Positions 23,519 to 32,623 of a stretch of DNA of 39,538 nt are shown in pieces. How positions within the stretch are numbered: the stretch's first letter is position 1; every line of letters begins with the position of its first letter. Source of the DNA: Steroidobacteraceae bacterium (GTDB lineage Bacteria > Pseudomonadota > Gammaproteobacteria > Steroidobacterales > Steroidobacteraceae); assembly GCA_025458865.1 (NCBI GenBank), contig JALORP010000025.1:1-39538 (forward strand), given 5' to 3'. The notes under the pieces are model-generated. The model was not told where the DNA came from. It was given only the letters and a program-made list of their open reading frames with translations, and did no database searches. The position numbers and the translations under genes were made by a program.

Positions 23519-25602
23519 TCGGGCCGCCCTCCTCCCGCGCTGCGCGGCCGGGCCGCCTCGCGCGCCAGCAGGGCGACACTGCGTCCGGCGACGACGCAAC
23601 GCTGGACCCATTCGGCGGGCGGCGGCTCCGCCGCCGCGCTCGCAGTGTCGAGCAGCAGCCGCCACGGCCGCCCCGCGGATCCGGGCAGCACGAATTCGCC
23701 GTCCGAGTCGTCGGCGGACAGCAGCACCAGCAGGTCGCCGCGCGAGGAAGGAAGCCAGACGCCGAGCCGCCGCATGCGCGGATCAGCCCAGTCGCCGTCG
23801 GTCATCTCGCGCCCGGCAGGGTGCCACCAGTGCACGTCCTTCCCGGACTGCAGCGTCGAGGCGCCCTTGAGGAAGGTGTTGCGGCGCAACTGCGGCCAGT
23901 CGCGCCGCAGCCCGGCCAGCCGCGCAACGAACGCAGCGAGCTCGCGCTCCGCGGGGCCGTGCTCCCAGGACAGCCAGCCGAGCTCGTTGTCCTGGCAGTA
24001 CGCGTTGTTGTTGCCGCGCTGGCTGCGCGCGAACTCGTCGCCCGCCTGCAGCATGGGCACGCCCTGCGAGAGGAACAGCGTCGCCAGCAGGTTGCGCACC
24101 TGGCGCAATCTGAGCTGCTGCACCCCGGGGTCCGTGCTGGGACCTTCGACCCCGCAATTCCAGCTCAGGTTGTGCTCGTGCCCATCCCGGTTGGCCTCGT
24201 GGTTCGCCTCGTTGTGCTTGCGCTCGTAGGAGACGAGATCGTGGAGCGTAAAGCCGTCGTGCGACGCGACGAAGTTGACGCTGGCGCCGGGCGAGCGCCC
24301 CTCCTGGCGGAACAGGTCGCTCGAGCCGGCGAGCCGCTCGGCGAGGCTCGGCACCACGCCATCCGAGCCGCGCCAGAAGGCGCGCACGGTGTCGCGGTAG
24401 CGGTCGTTCCACTCCGACCAGCCGGCGGGAAACCGGCCGAGCTGGTAGCCGCCCGGCCCGACGTCCCAGGGCTCGGCGATGAGCTTTGCGAAGGCGAGCA
24501 GGGGGTCGGCCCTGAGCGCCGCGAACAGCGCCGCGTGCGCCGAGAACCCGGACGCGCCGCGGCCCAGCACGGGCGCGAGGTCGAAGCGGAAGCCGTCCAC
24601 GCGCAGGTCGCCCGCCCAGTAGCGCAGGCAGTCCAGCACGACCTCGCGGACGACCGCCCGCTCGAAGTTCACGGTGTTGCCGCAGCCGGTGAAGTCCTCG
24701 TAGCGGGCCGGGTCCTGCGCCGCCAGCCGGTACCAGGTCGCGTTGTCGAGTCCCTTGAAGGAGAGGACCGGTCCGCCGACGCCACCCTCGGCGGTGTGGT
24801 TGAACACGACGTCCAGGATCACCTCGAGGCCGGCCGCGTGCAGCGCCGCCACCATCTGCTTGAACTCGCGCACGGGGTCCTCGACCGCGTAGCGCCGGTC
24901 GGGCGCGAACCAGCCCAGGGGGTTGTAGCCCCAGTAGTTGACGAGCCCGCGGTCGCGGAGGAAGCACTCGCTGTCGAACGACTGGCAGGGCATGAGTTCC
25001 ACCGCGGTCACGCCGAGACGGACGAGGTGGTCGAGCACCGCGGGCACGGTGAGCCCGAGGTACTTGCCGCGCCACTCGGGAGGCACCTCGGGATGGCGCT
25101 GCGTGTAGCCCTTCACGTGCAGCTCGTAGATCACGGTGTCGCGCCACGGTGTCGCCGGCGCGCGGACCGAGCCCCACTCGAAGCTGCGGTCCACCACCCG
25201 CGAACGGGGCACGAAGGGAGCCGAGTCGCGCGGGTCCGTGGCCAGCAGCGCCGGGTGGCAGGCTGCCTCGCCCACGACTTCGAGGGCGCAGGGGTCGAGC
25301 AGCAGCTTGGCCGGGTTGAACAGCAGGCCGCGCTCGGGCGCCCAGGGTCCATGGGCGCGGTATCCGTACAGGGTCCCCGGCCCGGCCAGCGGCGCGGGCA
25401 CGAAGGCGTGGCGCACGTCGCCGGTCCGTCCCGGCATCTCGAGACGAAGCGTCTCCTCGCAGGTCGCCGGGTCGAACAGGCACAGCTCGATCCGCTCCGC
25501 GTGCGCAGAGTGCACGGCGAAGTTGACCCCGCCGGCGCTCGCCCGGGCGCCGAGCGGCGTCGGCTTGCCGGGCTGCACCGCGGGCGCGGATGCGCCCTTC
25601 AC
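23515..25602 (-). CDS. glgX: Glycogen debranching enzyme
   Basis: 695 residues, GH13 isoamylase-type enzyme that cuts alpha-1,6 branches in limit dextrins made by glycogen phosphorylase. N-terminal CBM48-like domain (KPTPLGARASAGGVNFAVHS), then GH13 motifs VELMPCQSF, DVVFNHTAEG, DGFRFDLAPVLG (nucleophile), LIAEPWDVGPGGYQLG and FVASHDGFTLHDLVSY. The GTG at 25602 is the start: it overlaps the glgB stop (GTGA) and follows GGGAGG by four bases; the much longer open frame upstream is only a shadow of glgB. Confidence 0.95.
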   Translation of the reverse strand: MKGASAPAVQPGKPTPLGARASAGGVNFAVHSAHAERIELCLFDPATCEETLRLEMPGRTGDVRHAFVPAPLAGPGTLYGYRAHGPWAPERGLLFNPAKLLLDPCALEVVGEAACHPALLATDPRDSAPFVPRSRVVDRSFEWGSVRAPATPWRDTVIYELHVKGYTQRHPEVPPEWRGKYLGLTVPAVLDHLVRLGVTAVELMPCQSFDSECFLRDRGLVNYWGYNPLGWFAPDRRYAVEDPVREFKQMVAALHAAGLEVILDVVFNHTAEGGVGGPVLSFKGLDNATWYRLAAQDPARYEDFTGCGNTVNFERAVVREVVLDCLRYWAGDLRVDGFRFDLAPVLGRGASGFSAHAALFAALRADPLLAFAKLIAEPWDVGPGGYQLGRFPAGWSEWNDRYRDTVRAFWRGSDGVVPSLAERLAGSSDLFRQEGRSPGASVNFVASHDGFTLHDLVSYERKHNEANHEANRDGHEHNLSWNCGVEGPSTDPGVQQLRLRQVRNLLATLFLSQGVPMLQAGDEFARSQRGNNNAYCQDNELGWLSWEHGPAERELAAFVARLAGLRRDWPQLRRNTFLKGASTLQSGKDVHWWHPAGREMTDGDWADPRMRRLGVWLPSSRGDLLVLLSADDSDGEFVLPGSAGRPWRLLLDTASAAAEPPPAEWVQRCVVAGRSVALLAREAARPRSAGGGRPE

Positions 25603-27830
25603 GGGCCCTCCCGCCGGTAGATCACGGCCGACAGCGGCGGCAGCGTGATCGCGATCGACCACGGGAAGCCCTCCCGACCACCGTGCTCGGCGCGGGCGGC
25701 GCCCTGGCGCGAATAGCCCGAACCGCCGTAGAACGGCGAATCGGAGTCGAAGATGCAGCGGTACATCCCGTCGGCCTCGACGCCGACGCGGTAGGCGTCG
25801 CGCGGCACGGGCGTGGCGTTGAACATGCAGACGAGCGGCGCGGCGGCCGGATCGCCGTCGTAGCCCCGGCGGAAGCCGAACACGCTCTCGGCCTCGTTGT
25901 GCAGGTCGAGCCAGCGGAACCCGGCCGGGTCCCAGTCGCTGGCGTGCAGCGCCGGCAGCTCGCGATACAGGCGCGCGAGGTCGCGCAGGCAGGCGCCGAG
26001 CCCGGCATGGCCCGCGTCGCCGAGCAGGGCCCAGTCGAGCTCGCCGTCGCAGCGCCACTCGTGCCACTGTCCCAGCTCGGCGCCCATGAACAGCAGCTTC
26101 TTTCCTGGATGCACGGCCATGTAGGACAGCAGCAGGCGCAGGTTGGCGCGCTTCTGCCAGGGATCGCCGGGCATCTTGCCGAGCAGCGAGCCCTTGCCGT
26201 GCACGACCTCGTCGTGCGACAGGGGCAGCAGGAACTTCTCGGACCAGGCGTACACGAACGAGAACGTGATCAGTCGGTGCTCGTAGCGCCGGTGCACGGG
26301 GTCGAGCGAGAAATAGCGCAGGGTGTCGTTCATCCACCCCATGTTCCACTTCAGGCCGAAACCGAGGCCGCCGTGCTCTGTCGGCACGGTCACGCCGGGG
26401 AACGCGGTGGACTCCTCGGCGATGGTGAGCACGCCCGGGTGGTAGTGGCGCACGGTGCCGTTCAGGTCGCGCAGGAACTCGATCGCCTCGAGGTTCTCTC
26501 GGCCGCCGTAACGGTTCGGGATCCACTGCCCGGGCTCGCGGCTGTAGTCCAGGTAGAGCATCGAAGCGACCGCGTCCACGCGCAGCCCGTCCACGTGGAA
26601 GCGGTCGATCCAGTACAGCGCGTTCGACACCAGGAAATTGCGGACCTCGTGCCGGCCGTAGTTGAAGATCTTCGTGCCCCAGTCCGCGTGCTCGCCGAGC
26701 CTTGGGTCCTCGTGCTCGTACAGCGCCGTGCCGTCGAAGTGCGCGAGGCCGTGGTCGTCCTTCGGAAAGTGGCCCGGCACCCAGTCCATGATCACGCCGA
26801 GACCAGCCTGGTGGCAGCGGTCGATGAAGTGCATGAGGTCCTGCGGGGTCCCGTGCCGCGCGGTCGGCGCGTAATAGCCGGTGACCTGGTAGCCCCAGGA
26901 CTCGTCGAGCGGATGCTCGGCCACGCCCATCAGCTCGATGTGGGTGCAGCCGAGGCCGACGACGTAGGGAATCACCTCGTCCGCCGCCTCGCGCCAGCTC
27001 ATGAACGGCGGGTGACGGTCCGGGCGTTGCCGCCAGGACGCCAGGTGCAGCTCGTAGACGTTGATCGGCTCGCGCGCGGGGTCGAACCGCGCGCGGCGCT
27101 CGAGCCACGCCGCATCGCCCCAGGCGTAGCCGCCGAGTTCACACACGACCGAGCAGTTCTCCGGCCGCAGCTGCATGGCGAAGCCGTAGGGATCCGACTT
27201 GAGCAGGCGGCGCCCGTCGCGCGTGCGCAGCTCGAACTTGTAGGGCGTGCCCGGGCCGACATCCGGCACGAACAGCTCCCAGCAGCCGCTGCTGCCGCGC
27301 TGCTGCAGGGGGTGGCGGCGCCCGTCCCAGAGGTTGAAGGGGCCGACGACGCTCACGCGCTCGGCATTCGGCGCCCAGACGGCGAAGCGCGTGCCCGCGA
27401 GCCCGTCGCGCACCTGCGGATGCGCGCCGAGCTTGTCGTGGATGCGGTGGTGCCGGCCCTCGCCGAAGAGGTAAAGGTCGAAGTCCGACAGCTCGTGTCC
27501 GAAGAAGTACGGGTCGTGGCGCAGGTGCTCGCTGCCGTCGCGGTATCGGACCCGCAGCCAGTAGGGGACGACCGGCCGGCGGAAACGCAGCCGCCCCTCG
27601 AACAGCCCCGCGGGATGCAGGCGCGTGAGCGGCGTGGCCGACTCCGCCGGCTCGTCCTGCCAGTGGACCTCCACCGACTCCGCGTCGGGCTCGAGCACGC
27701 GCACCACCGAGAGCGGATCGCCCTTCGAGGATGGATACTCGTGGTAACCGAGGACCGAGCGCGGCTCGCCGTGGCGCGCCTCGACGAGCGCCTCGATCTC
27801 CTCTCGGGCGAGTCGCTGTCCACGGTCCAT
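25599..27830 (-). CDS. glgB: 1,4-alpha-glucan branching enzyme
   Basis: 743 residues. Two N-terminal beta domains (an extra N1 module followed by CBM48 with TRFAVWAPNAERVSVVGPFN), then a GH13 barrel with nucleophile D419 in GLRVDAVASMLYLD and acid/base E472 in IAEESTAFPGV, and a C-terminal beta domain. It makes the alpha-1,6 branches of glycogen. The ATG at 27830 is seven bases after GGAGG. It lies 26 bases downstream of glgP. The presence of a branching enzyme in an otherwise degradative operon is common in proteobacteria. Confidence 0.96.
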   Translation of the reverse strand: MDRGQRLAREEIEALVEARHGEPRSVLGYHEYPSSKGDPLSVVRVLEPDAESVEVHWQDEPAESATPLTRLHPAGLFEGRLRFRRPVVPYWLRVRYRDGSEHLRHDPYFFGHELSDFDLYLFGEGRHHRIHDKLGAHPQVRDGLAGTRFAVWAPNAERVSVVGPFNLWDGRRHPLQQRGSSGCWELFVPDVGPGTPYKFELRTRDGRRLLKSDPYGFAMQLRPENCSVVCELGGYAWGDAAWLERRARFDPAREPINVYELHLASWRQRPDRHPPFMSWREAADEVIPYVVGLGCTHIELMGVAEHPLDESWGYQVTGYYAPTARHGTPQDLMHFIDRCHQAGLGVIMDWVPGHFPKDDHGLAHFDGTALYEHEDPRLGEHADWGTKIFNYGRHEVRNFLVSNALYWIDRFHVDGLRVDAVASMLYLDYSREPGQWIPNRYGGRENLEAIEFLRDLNGTVRHYHPGVLTIAEESTAFPGVTVPTEHGGLGFGLKWNMGWMNDTLRYFSLDPVHRRYEHRLITFSFVYAWSEKFLLPLSHDEVVHGKGSLLGKMPGDPWQKRANLRLLLSYMAVHPGKKLLFMGAELGQWHEWRCDGELDWALLGDAGHAGLGACLRDLARLYRELPALHASDWDPAGFRWLDLHNEAESVFGFRRGYDGDPAAAPLVCMFNATPVPRDAYRVGVEADGMYRCIFDSDSPFYGGSGYSRQGAARAEHGGREGFPWSIAITLPPLSAVIYRREGP

Positions 27831-27856
27831 GCTGCGCCCTCCGCCGGCCCGGCCCG

Positions 27857-30337
27857 TCAGATGACGGGACGAACGGCCCAGATGTCCTCGGCGTACTCGC
27901 GGACGCTGCGGTCGCTCGAGAACGGCCCCATGGAAAGGATGTTGATGGCGGCCCGGCGGCTCCACTCGTCGGGCTCGCGGAAGACCCGGTCCACCTCGTC
28001 CTGTGCGGCGCCGTAGGCGGAGAAATCCGCCAGCACGAGGTACGGCTCACCGAGACCCAGCAGGCGATTCACGATCGGGCGCGCAGCATCGGCGTTGTCG
28101 GGATTGAAGTACCCCTGCTCGATCATCCTGAGCGCCTCGGCGAGTTCGGGGTCGCCCTGCACGTAGTCGTGCGGAACGTAGCCCTGGCTGCGAAGGGCGA
28201 CCACGCCGTCGGCGTCGAGTCCGAACACGAACATGTTCTCCGCGCCTACGCGCTCGCGGATCTCGATGTTCGCGCCGTCGAGGGTGCCGATGGTCAGCGC
28301 GCCGTTCAGGGCGAGCTTCATGTTGCCCGTGCCCGAGGCCTCCATGCCCGCGGTCGAGATCTGCTGCGAGAGGTCCGCCGCCGGCATGATCTGCTGCGCG
28401 AGGGACACGTCGTAATCCGGCAGGAACACGACCTTCAGGCGCCCCTCCACCGCGGGGTCGGCGTTGATCACGCGCGCGGCGTTGTTGATCAGGCGGATGA
28501 TGCACTTGGCGAGGGCGTAGCCGGGCGCGGCCTTGCCGGCGAACATCACCGTGCGCGGCACCGGGTCGGGATCGGCCCCGCTGCGGATGCGGTTGTAGCG
28601 CGCGATGACGTGCAGCAGGTTGAGCACCTGGCGCTTGTACTCGTGGATGCGCTTCACCTGGACGTCGAACAGCGATTCGGGATCCACCGCGATGCCGCAG
28701 CGCCGGCCGATCACGGCCGCGAGGCGGCGCTTGTTCTCGAGCTTGATCGCGCGGACCTGCTCGCGGAAACCCGGCTCCCCGGCCGCGGGCCGCAGCCGGT
28801 CGAGCTCGTCGAGGTCGTTCTCCCAGGCGTGGCCGAGCCGGCCCGTGATCAGCGCCGAGAGCCCGGGGTTCGACTGCTTCAGCCAGCGGCGCACCGCGAT
28901 GCCGTTGGTGACGTTGGTGAACCGCCCTGGGTACATCTGCGCGAGGTCCGCGAAGATGGTCTTCGTCATGAGCTCGGAATGCAGCCTCGCGACGCCATTC
29001 ACGCGGCGGCTGCCGACCACCGCGAGGTGCGACATGCGCACCTGCCGGCCGTGGCTCTCGTCGATGATGGACAGCCGCTCGAAGCGCCCGTGCTCATGCG
29101 GAAACCGTTCCGCCGCGGCCAGCAGGAAATCGCGGTTGATCAGGTAGATGATCTGCAGGTGGCGCGGCAGCAGCCGCTCGAACATCGCGACCGGCCAGGT
29201 CTCGAGCGCCTCGGGCAGAAGCGTGTGGTTGGTGTATGAGAAGGTGCGCCGGGTGATGTCCCAGGCCTGCTCCCACTCCATGTCGTGCTCGTCCACCAGG
29301 AGGCGCATCAGCTCGGGGATGGCGAGCGTGGGGTGGGTGTCGTTCAGCTGGATCGCCACGGAGTCCGGCAGGTCGGCAAGCGAGCGGCCCTCGACCACGT
29401 GCGTCGCCAGCAGGTCCTGCAGGCTCGCGCTGACGAAGAAATACTGCTGCCGCAGGCGCAGTTCCCGTCCCTGGGGGGTCGAGTCGTCCGGGTACAGCAC
29501 CCGCGAGACGTTCTTGGCGGCGACCTGCGACTCGACCGCGGCTGCGTAGTGGCCCGCGTTGAAGTCCTCGATGTGGAAGGGCGTCACCGAGCGCCCCGAC
29601 CACAGGCGCAGGTGGTTGACCGTCGGGCTGCGGTTGCCGGGAACGAGGTGGTCGAAGCCGACCGCCAGGAGGTCGCTCGTGTCCACCCATCGGTGGCGCT
29701 CGCGGCCGTCCGGCCCGCGGTGCGCCTCGCAGCGGCCGCCAAAGCGGACGCGGTACTGCGCATCCGCGCGCGGGATCTCCCAGGGGTTGCGAAGCCTCAG
29801 CCAGCTGCTGGCCACTTCGCGCTGGCCGCCGTCCGGCCCGATGACCTGGGTGAAGATGCCGTAGTCGTAGCGGATGCCGTAGCCCACCGCGGGGTATCCC
29901 AGGGTGGCGAGCGAGTCGAGGAAGCATGCGGCCAGGCGGCCGAGGCCGCCGTTGCCGAGGCCCGGGTCCACCTCGAGCTGGGCGAGGGCCTCGAGGTCGA
30001 GGCCGAAACCCGCGATGACCTCGCGGGCCTCCTGCTGCAGTTCGCCGTCGAGGCTGGCCAGCGCATTCATCAGCGAGCGCCCGGTGAGGAACTCGACGCT
30101 CAGGTAGCACACGCGCTTGACGTGGGCCGCCGCCACGCGGCGCTGGGTGGCGAGCCAGCGCGAGGTCAGTTCCTCCCGCAGGGCGAGCGACAGGGCGTCG
30201 TAGAAGTCCCGCGGAGAGGCCGTGTGCGGGTCCCGGCCGAGTGAGCGGGTCATGCGTTCGAGAAGCACCGAACGCAGGTTGCCGACGGTCAGCACCTGGC
30301 CCCCGCGTTGTGGAAAATCGTCACGCATCGCATCCAT
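27857..30337 (-). CDS. glgP: Glycogen/starch phosphorylase
   Basis: 826 residues, GT35 family. It releases glucose-1-phosphate from glycogen ends with phosphate. PLP site: K674 in EASGTGNMKLALNGALTIGT. Other motifs: GLGNGGLGRLAACFLDS, NVTNGIAVRRWL and FDVQVKRIHEYKRQ. The ATG at 30337 follows GAGGA by six bases. First gene of the glgP-glgB-glgX-malQ unit; no convincing promoter was found in the 93 bases before it. glgC and glgA are not in the window. Confidence 0.97.
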   Translation of the reverse strand: MDAMRDDFPQRGGQVLTVGNLRSVLLERMTRSLGRDPHTASPRDFYDALSLALREELTSRWLATQRRVAAAHVKRVCYLSVEFLTGRSLMNALASLDGELQQEAREVIAGFGLDLEALAQLEVDPGLGNGGLGRLAACFLDSLATLGYPAVGYGIRYDYGIFTQVIGPDGGQREVASSWLRLRNPWEIPRADAQYRVRFGGRCEAHRGPDGRERHRWVDTSDLLAVGFDHLVPGNRSPTVNHLRLWSGRSVTPFHIEDFNAGHYAAAVESQVAAKNVSRVLYPDDSTPQGRELRLRQQYFFVSASLQDLLATHVVEGRSLADLPDSVAIQLNDTHPTLAIPELMRLLVDEHDMEWEQAWDITRRTFSYTNHTLLPEALETWPVAMFERLLPRHLQIIYLINRDFLLAAAERFPHEHGRFERLSIIDESHGRQVRMSHLAVVGSRRVNGVARLHSELMTKTIFADLAQMYPGRFTNVTNGIAVRRWLKQSNPGLSALITGRLGHAWENDLDELDRLRPAAGEPGFREQVRAIKLENKRRLAAVIGRRCGIAVDPESLFDVQVKRIHEYKRQVLNLLHVIARYNRIRSGADPDPVPRTVMFAGKAAPGYALAKCIIRLINNAARVINADPAVEGRLKVVFLPDYDVSLAQQIMPAADLSQQISTAGMEASGTGNMKLALNGALTIGTLDGANIEIRERVGAENMFVFGLDADGVVALRSQGYVPHDYVQGDPELAEALRMIEQGYFNPDNADAARPIVNRLLGLGEPYLVLADFSAYGAAQDEVDRVFREPDEWSRRAAINILSMGPFSSDRSVREYAEDIWAVRPVI

Positions 30338-30430
30338 CAGGAATCCTCGTCGCCGTCCTCGCGCACCGCACCGCGGCCGCACTCTAACCTTAAACCGCCG
30401 GACGGGGGCCGGAGAAGCTACGTAACTCCC

Positions 30431-32623
30431 TCACCGCCCCGGCCGCAGCGCGAAGACCTGGCGCTGGCGCGGATGGCGGGCGAAATCCCGCGGCAGGGTG
30501 ACTGCGGTCCAGTCCTCGATCGCGACGCCGCCGAGGGCGTCCGCATCGAGGCGGAACCGCCGGTGGTTGGTCGAGAACACCAGCAGGCCGCCCGGCGCCA
30601 GCCGGTCCAGCACCCGCCGCAGCAGGTCGGCGTGGTCGCGCTGCACGTCGAATTCGCGATCCATGGCCTTGGAATTGGAGAAGGTGGGCGGGTCCACGAA
30701 GGCGAGGTCGTAGCGCTCCATAATGGGGCGTTGCACCCATTCGAGGCAGTCCGCGCGCTCGAGCACGTGGCGTGCGCCGCCGAAGCCGTTGAGCTCCAGG
30801 TTGCGCCGCGTCCAGTCTAGGTAGGTGTTCGACAGGTCCACCGTGCGGGTGCTGGCCGCGCCGCCGGCAGCCGCGTAGACCGTCGCGGTGCCCGTGTACG
30901 CGAACAGGTTCAGGAACCGCTTGCCGTTCGCCAGCTCGCGGATCCTGGCCCGGGTGAGCCGGTGGTCGAGGAACAGGCCCGTGTCGAGGTAGTCGGTGAA
31001 GTTCACCGCGAACCTGAGACCGCCCTCCTCCACCACCTCGAAGCGGCCCTCCTCGTTCAGCTTCTCGTACTGCGCCTTGCCCTTCTGCGGGCGCCGTACG
31101 CGCATGTAGGTCGCCTCGGGCGCGACGCCCGTCACCTCGCCGAGCACCGACAGCACCTCCTCGCGGCGGGCCCGCGCGCGGTCGCGCTCCACCGAGGCCG
31201 GCGCCGCATACTCCTGGATCAACAGCCAGCGCCGCGCGTCGGCCTCGGGCCCGCTGCGATAGAGGTCGATGGCGAAGGCGTACTCGGGCATGTCGGCGTC
31301 GTAGAGCCGGTAGCAGGCCACGCCCTCGCGCTTCGCCCAGCCCGACAGCTCCCGGAGGTTCTTGGCGAGCCGGTTCGCGAACATCTGCGCACCGGGGCGC
31401 GCGCGGGCGGCGGCCGCGTCGAAGGGTGGCGGGCGGGACGGGTCGCGAGGCCGGTCGAAGCGTTCCGGCGACACTTCGAGCCTGAGCAGCCGGCACTCGA
31501 TCGGCCCGTTCATCATCCGGTGGGCCCGGCGCGCCTCGATGCCGAGCGACCGCCCGAGCGGCGGATTGCCCGTGAAGACCGCCGCCTGCCAGCCGACATA
31601 GCCCTCGCGCAGCCGCCGCCCGAGGAGTTCGTACAGCTCGGGCAGGCCCGACTCGCTGCCGATGCGCTCGCCGTAGGGGGGATTCACCGCGAGCAGCCCG
31701 GCAGCGGATGGCGCGTCCGGAAGCTCGGCCAGCAGCGCGCGGCGGAACTCGATGCTGCGGTCGACACCCGCGCGGCGGGAGGCCTCGCGCGCCGCGGCGA
31801 TGGCGCCGACGTCGCGGTCGAAGCCGAAGATCCGCCCGGGGGCGAGCTTGCCGCGGCTGCGGCGCTGCTCGGCCTCGATCGCGAGGCGCTGCCAGGCGGC
31901 AGCATCGTGCCCGAGCCACCGGCTGAAGCCGAAGCGCTCGCGCATGAGCCCCGGCGCGACGTCGGCCGCGATGAGCGCGGCCTCGATGGGCAGCGTCCCG
32001 GAGCCGCACATCGGGTCCACGAACGCGCCGCCGGCCGCGGCAATCGCGGGCCAGCCGCTGCGCAGCAGGATCGCCGCCGCCAGGTTCTCCTTGAGCGGCG
32101 CCGCGACCTGGCGCGCGCGGTAGCCGCGCCGGTGAAGGCTGTCGCCGGCCAGATCGATGCTGGCGACGGCGTGCTGCCGGTCGAGGCGCAGGTTGACGCG
32201 CAGGTCCGGCGCCTCGGCATCCACCGACGGCCGGCGGCCCGTGGCCTCGCGGAACTGGTCGACGATCGCGTCCTTGACGCGCTGCGCGCCGAAACGCGCG
32301 TGGGTGATCGCGCTCTCGTGCGAGGTGAAGTCCACCAGCAGGGTGCCGTCGGCAGCGAGGTGCCGCGACCAGTCCACGCCGCGCACGCCGCGGTACAGCG
32401 CCGCCTCGTCCGCCGCCTCGAACTCCGCGACCGGCCACAGCACCCGCAGCCCGACCCTGGACCACAGGCAGGCGCGGTAGGCCGTCTCGAGCGTGCCCGT
32501 GCAGTAGACGCCGCCGCGCACCTCGCGCAGCTCTTCGCCGCCGAGCGCGGCCAGCTCGGCCGCCAGCAGGTCCGACGTGCCGGCCGCGGCCGTGACGAAG
32601 AAAGTGGCAGGGCTGGCGTTCAA
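30431..32623 (-). CDS. rlmL: Bifunctional 23S rRNA methyltransferase RlmKL
   Basis: 730 residues, two fused methyltransferases. The N-terminal half (RlmL) has a THUMP domain (to about residue 155) and an N6/N2-type site AVNPPYGERIG (N314) for m2G2445; the C-terminal half (RlmK) has FLNLFAYTGTATV and FVDPPTFSNS (about 640) for m7G2069. Full E. coli-like length. The start is TTG at 32623, overlapping the nuclease stop (TTGA) and preceded by GGAG at five bases, so it is translationally coupled to the nuclease. It is the last gene of the puuR-led run. Confidence 0.95.
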   Translation of the reverse strand: MNASPATFFVTAAAGTSDLLAAELAALGGEELREVRGGVYCTGTLETAYRACLWSRVGLRVLWPVAEFEAADEAALYRGVRGVDWSRHLAADGTLLVDFTSHESAITHARFGAQRVKDAIVDQFREATGRRPSVDAEAPDLRVNLRLDRQHAVASIDLAGDSLHRRGYRARQVAAPLKENLAAAILLRSGWPAIAAAGGAFVDPMCGSGTLPIEAALIAADVAPGLMRERFGFSRWLGHDAAAWQRLAIEAEQRRSRGKLAPGRIFGFDRDVGAIAAAREASRRAGVDRSIEFRRALLAELPDAPSAAGLLAVNPPYGERIGSESGLPELYELLGRRLREGYVGWQAAVFTGNPPLGRSLGIEARRAHRMMNGPIECRLLRLEVSPERFDRPRDPSRPPPFDAAAARARPGAQMFANRLAKNLRELSGWAKREGVACYRLYDADMPEYAFAIDLYRSGPEADARRWLLIQEYAAPASVERDRARARREEVLSVLGEVTGVAPEATYMRVRRPQKGKAQYEKLNEEGRFEVVEEGGLRFAVNFTDYLDTGLFLDHRLTRARIRELANGKRFLNLFAYTGTATVYAAAGGAASTRTVDLSNTYLDWTRRNLELNGFGGARHVLERADCLEWVQRPIMERYDLAFVDPPTFSNSKAMDREFDVQRDHADLLRRVLDRLAPGGLLVFSTNHRRFRLDADALGGVAIEDWTAVTLPRDFARHPRQRQVFALRPGR

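Noticed and set aside
23515..27108. Apparent 1197-residue protein ending in glgX
   Set aside because: The first 500 residues are an out-of-frame reading of glgB; the GTG at 25602 with GGGAGG is the real start.
30338..30430. Promoter or terminator between rlmKL and glgP
   Set aside because: Candidate hexamers (TTTAAG, TAGAGT) lack a partner -35, and the only inverted repeat has a four-base stem.
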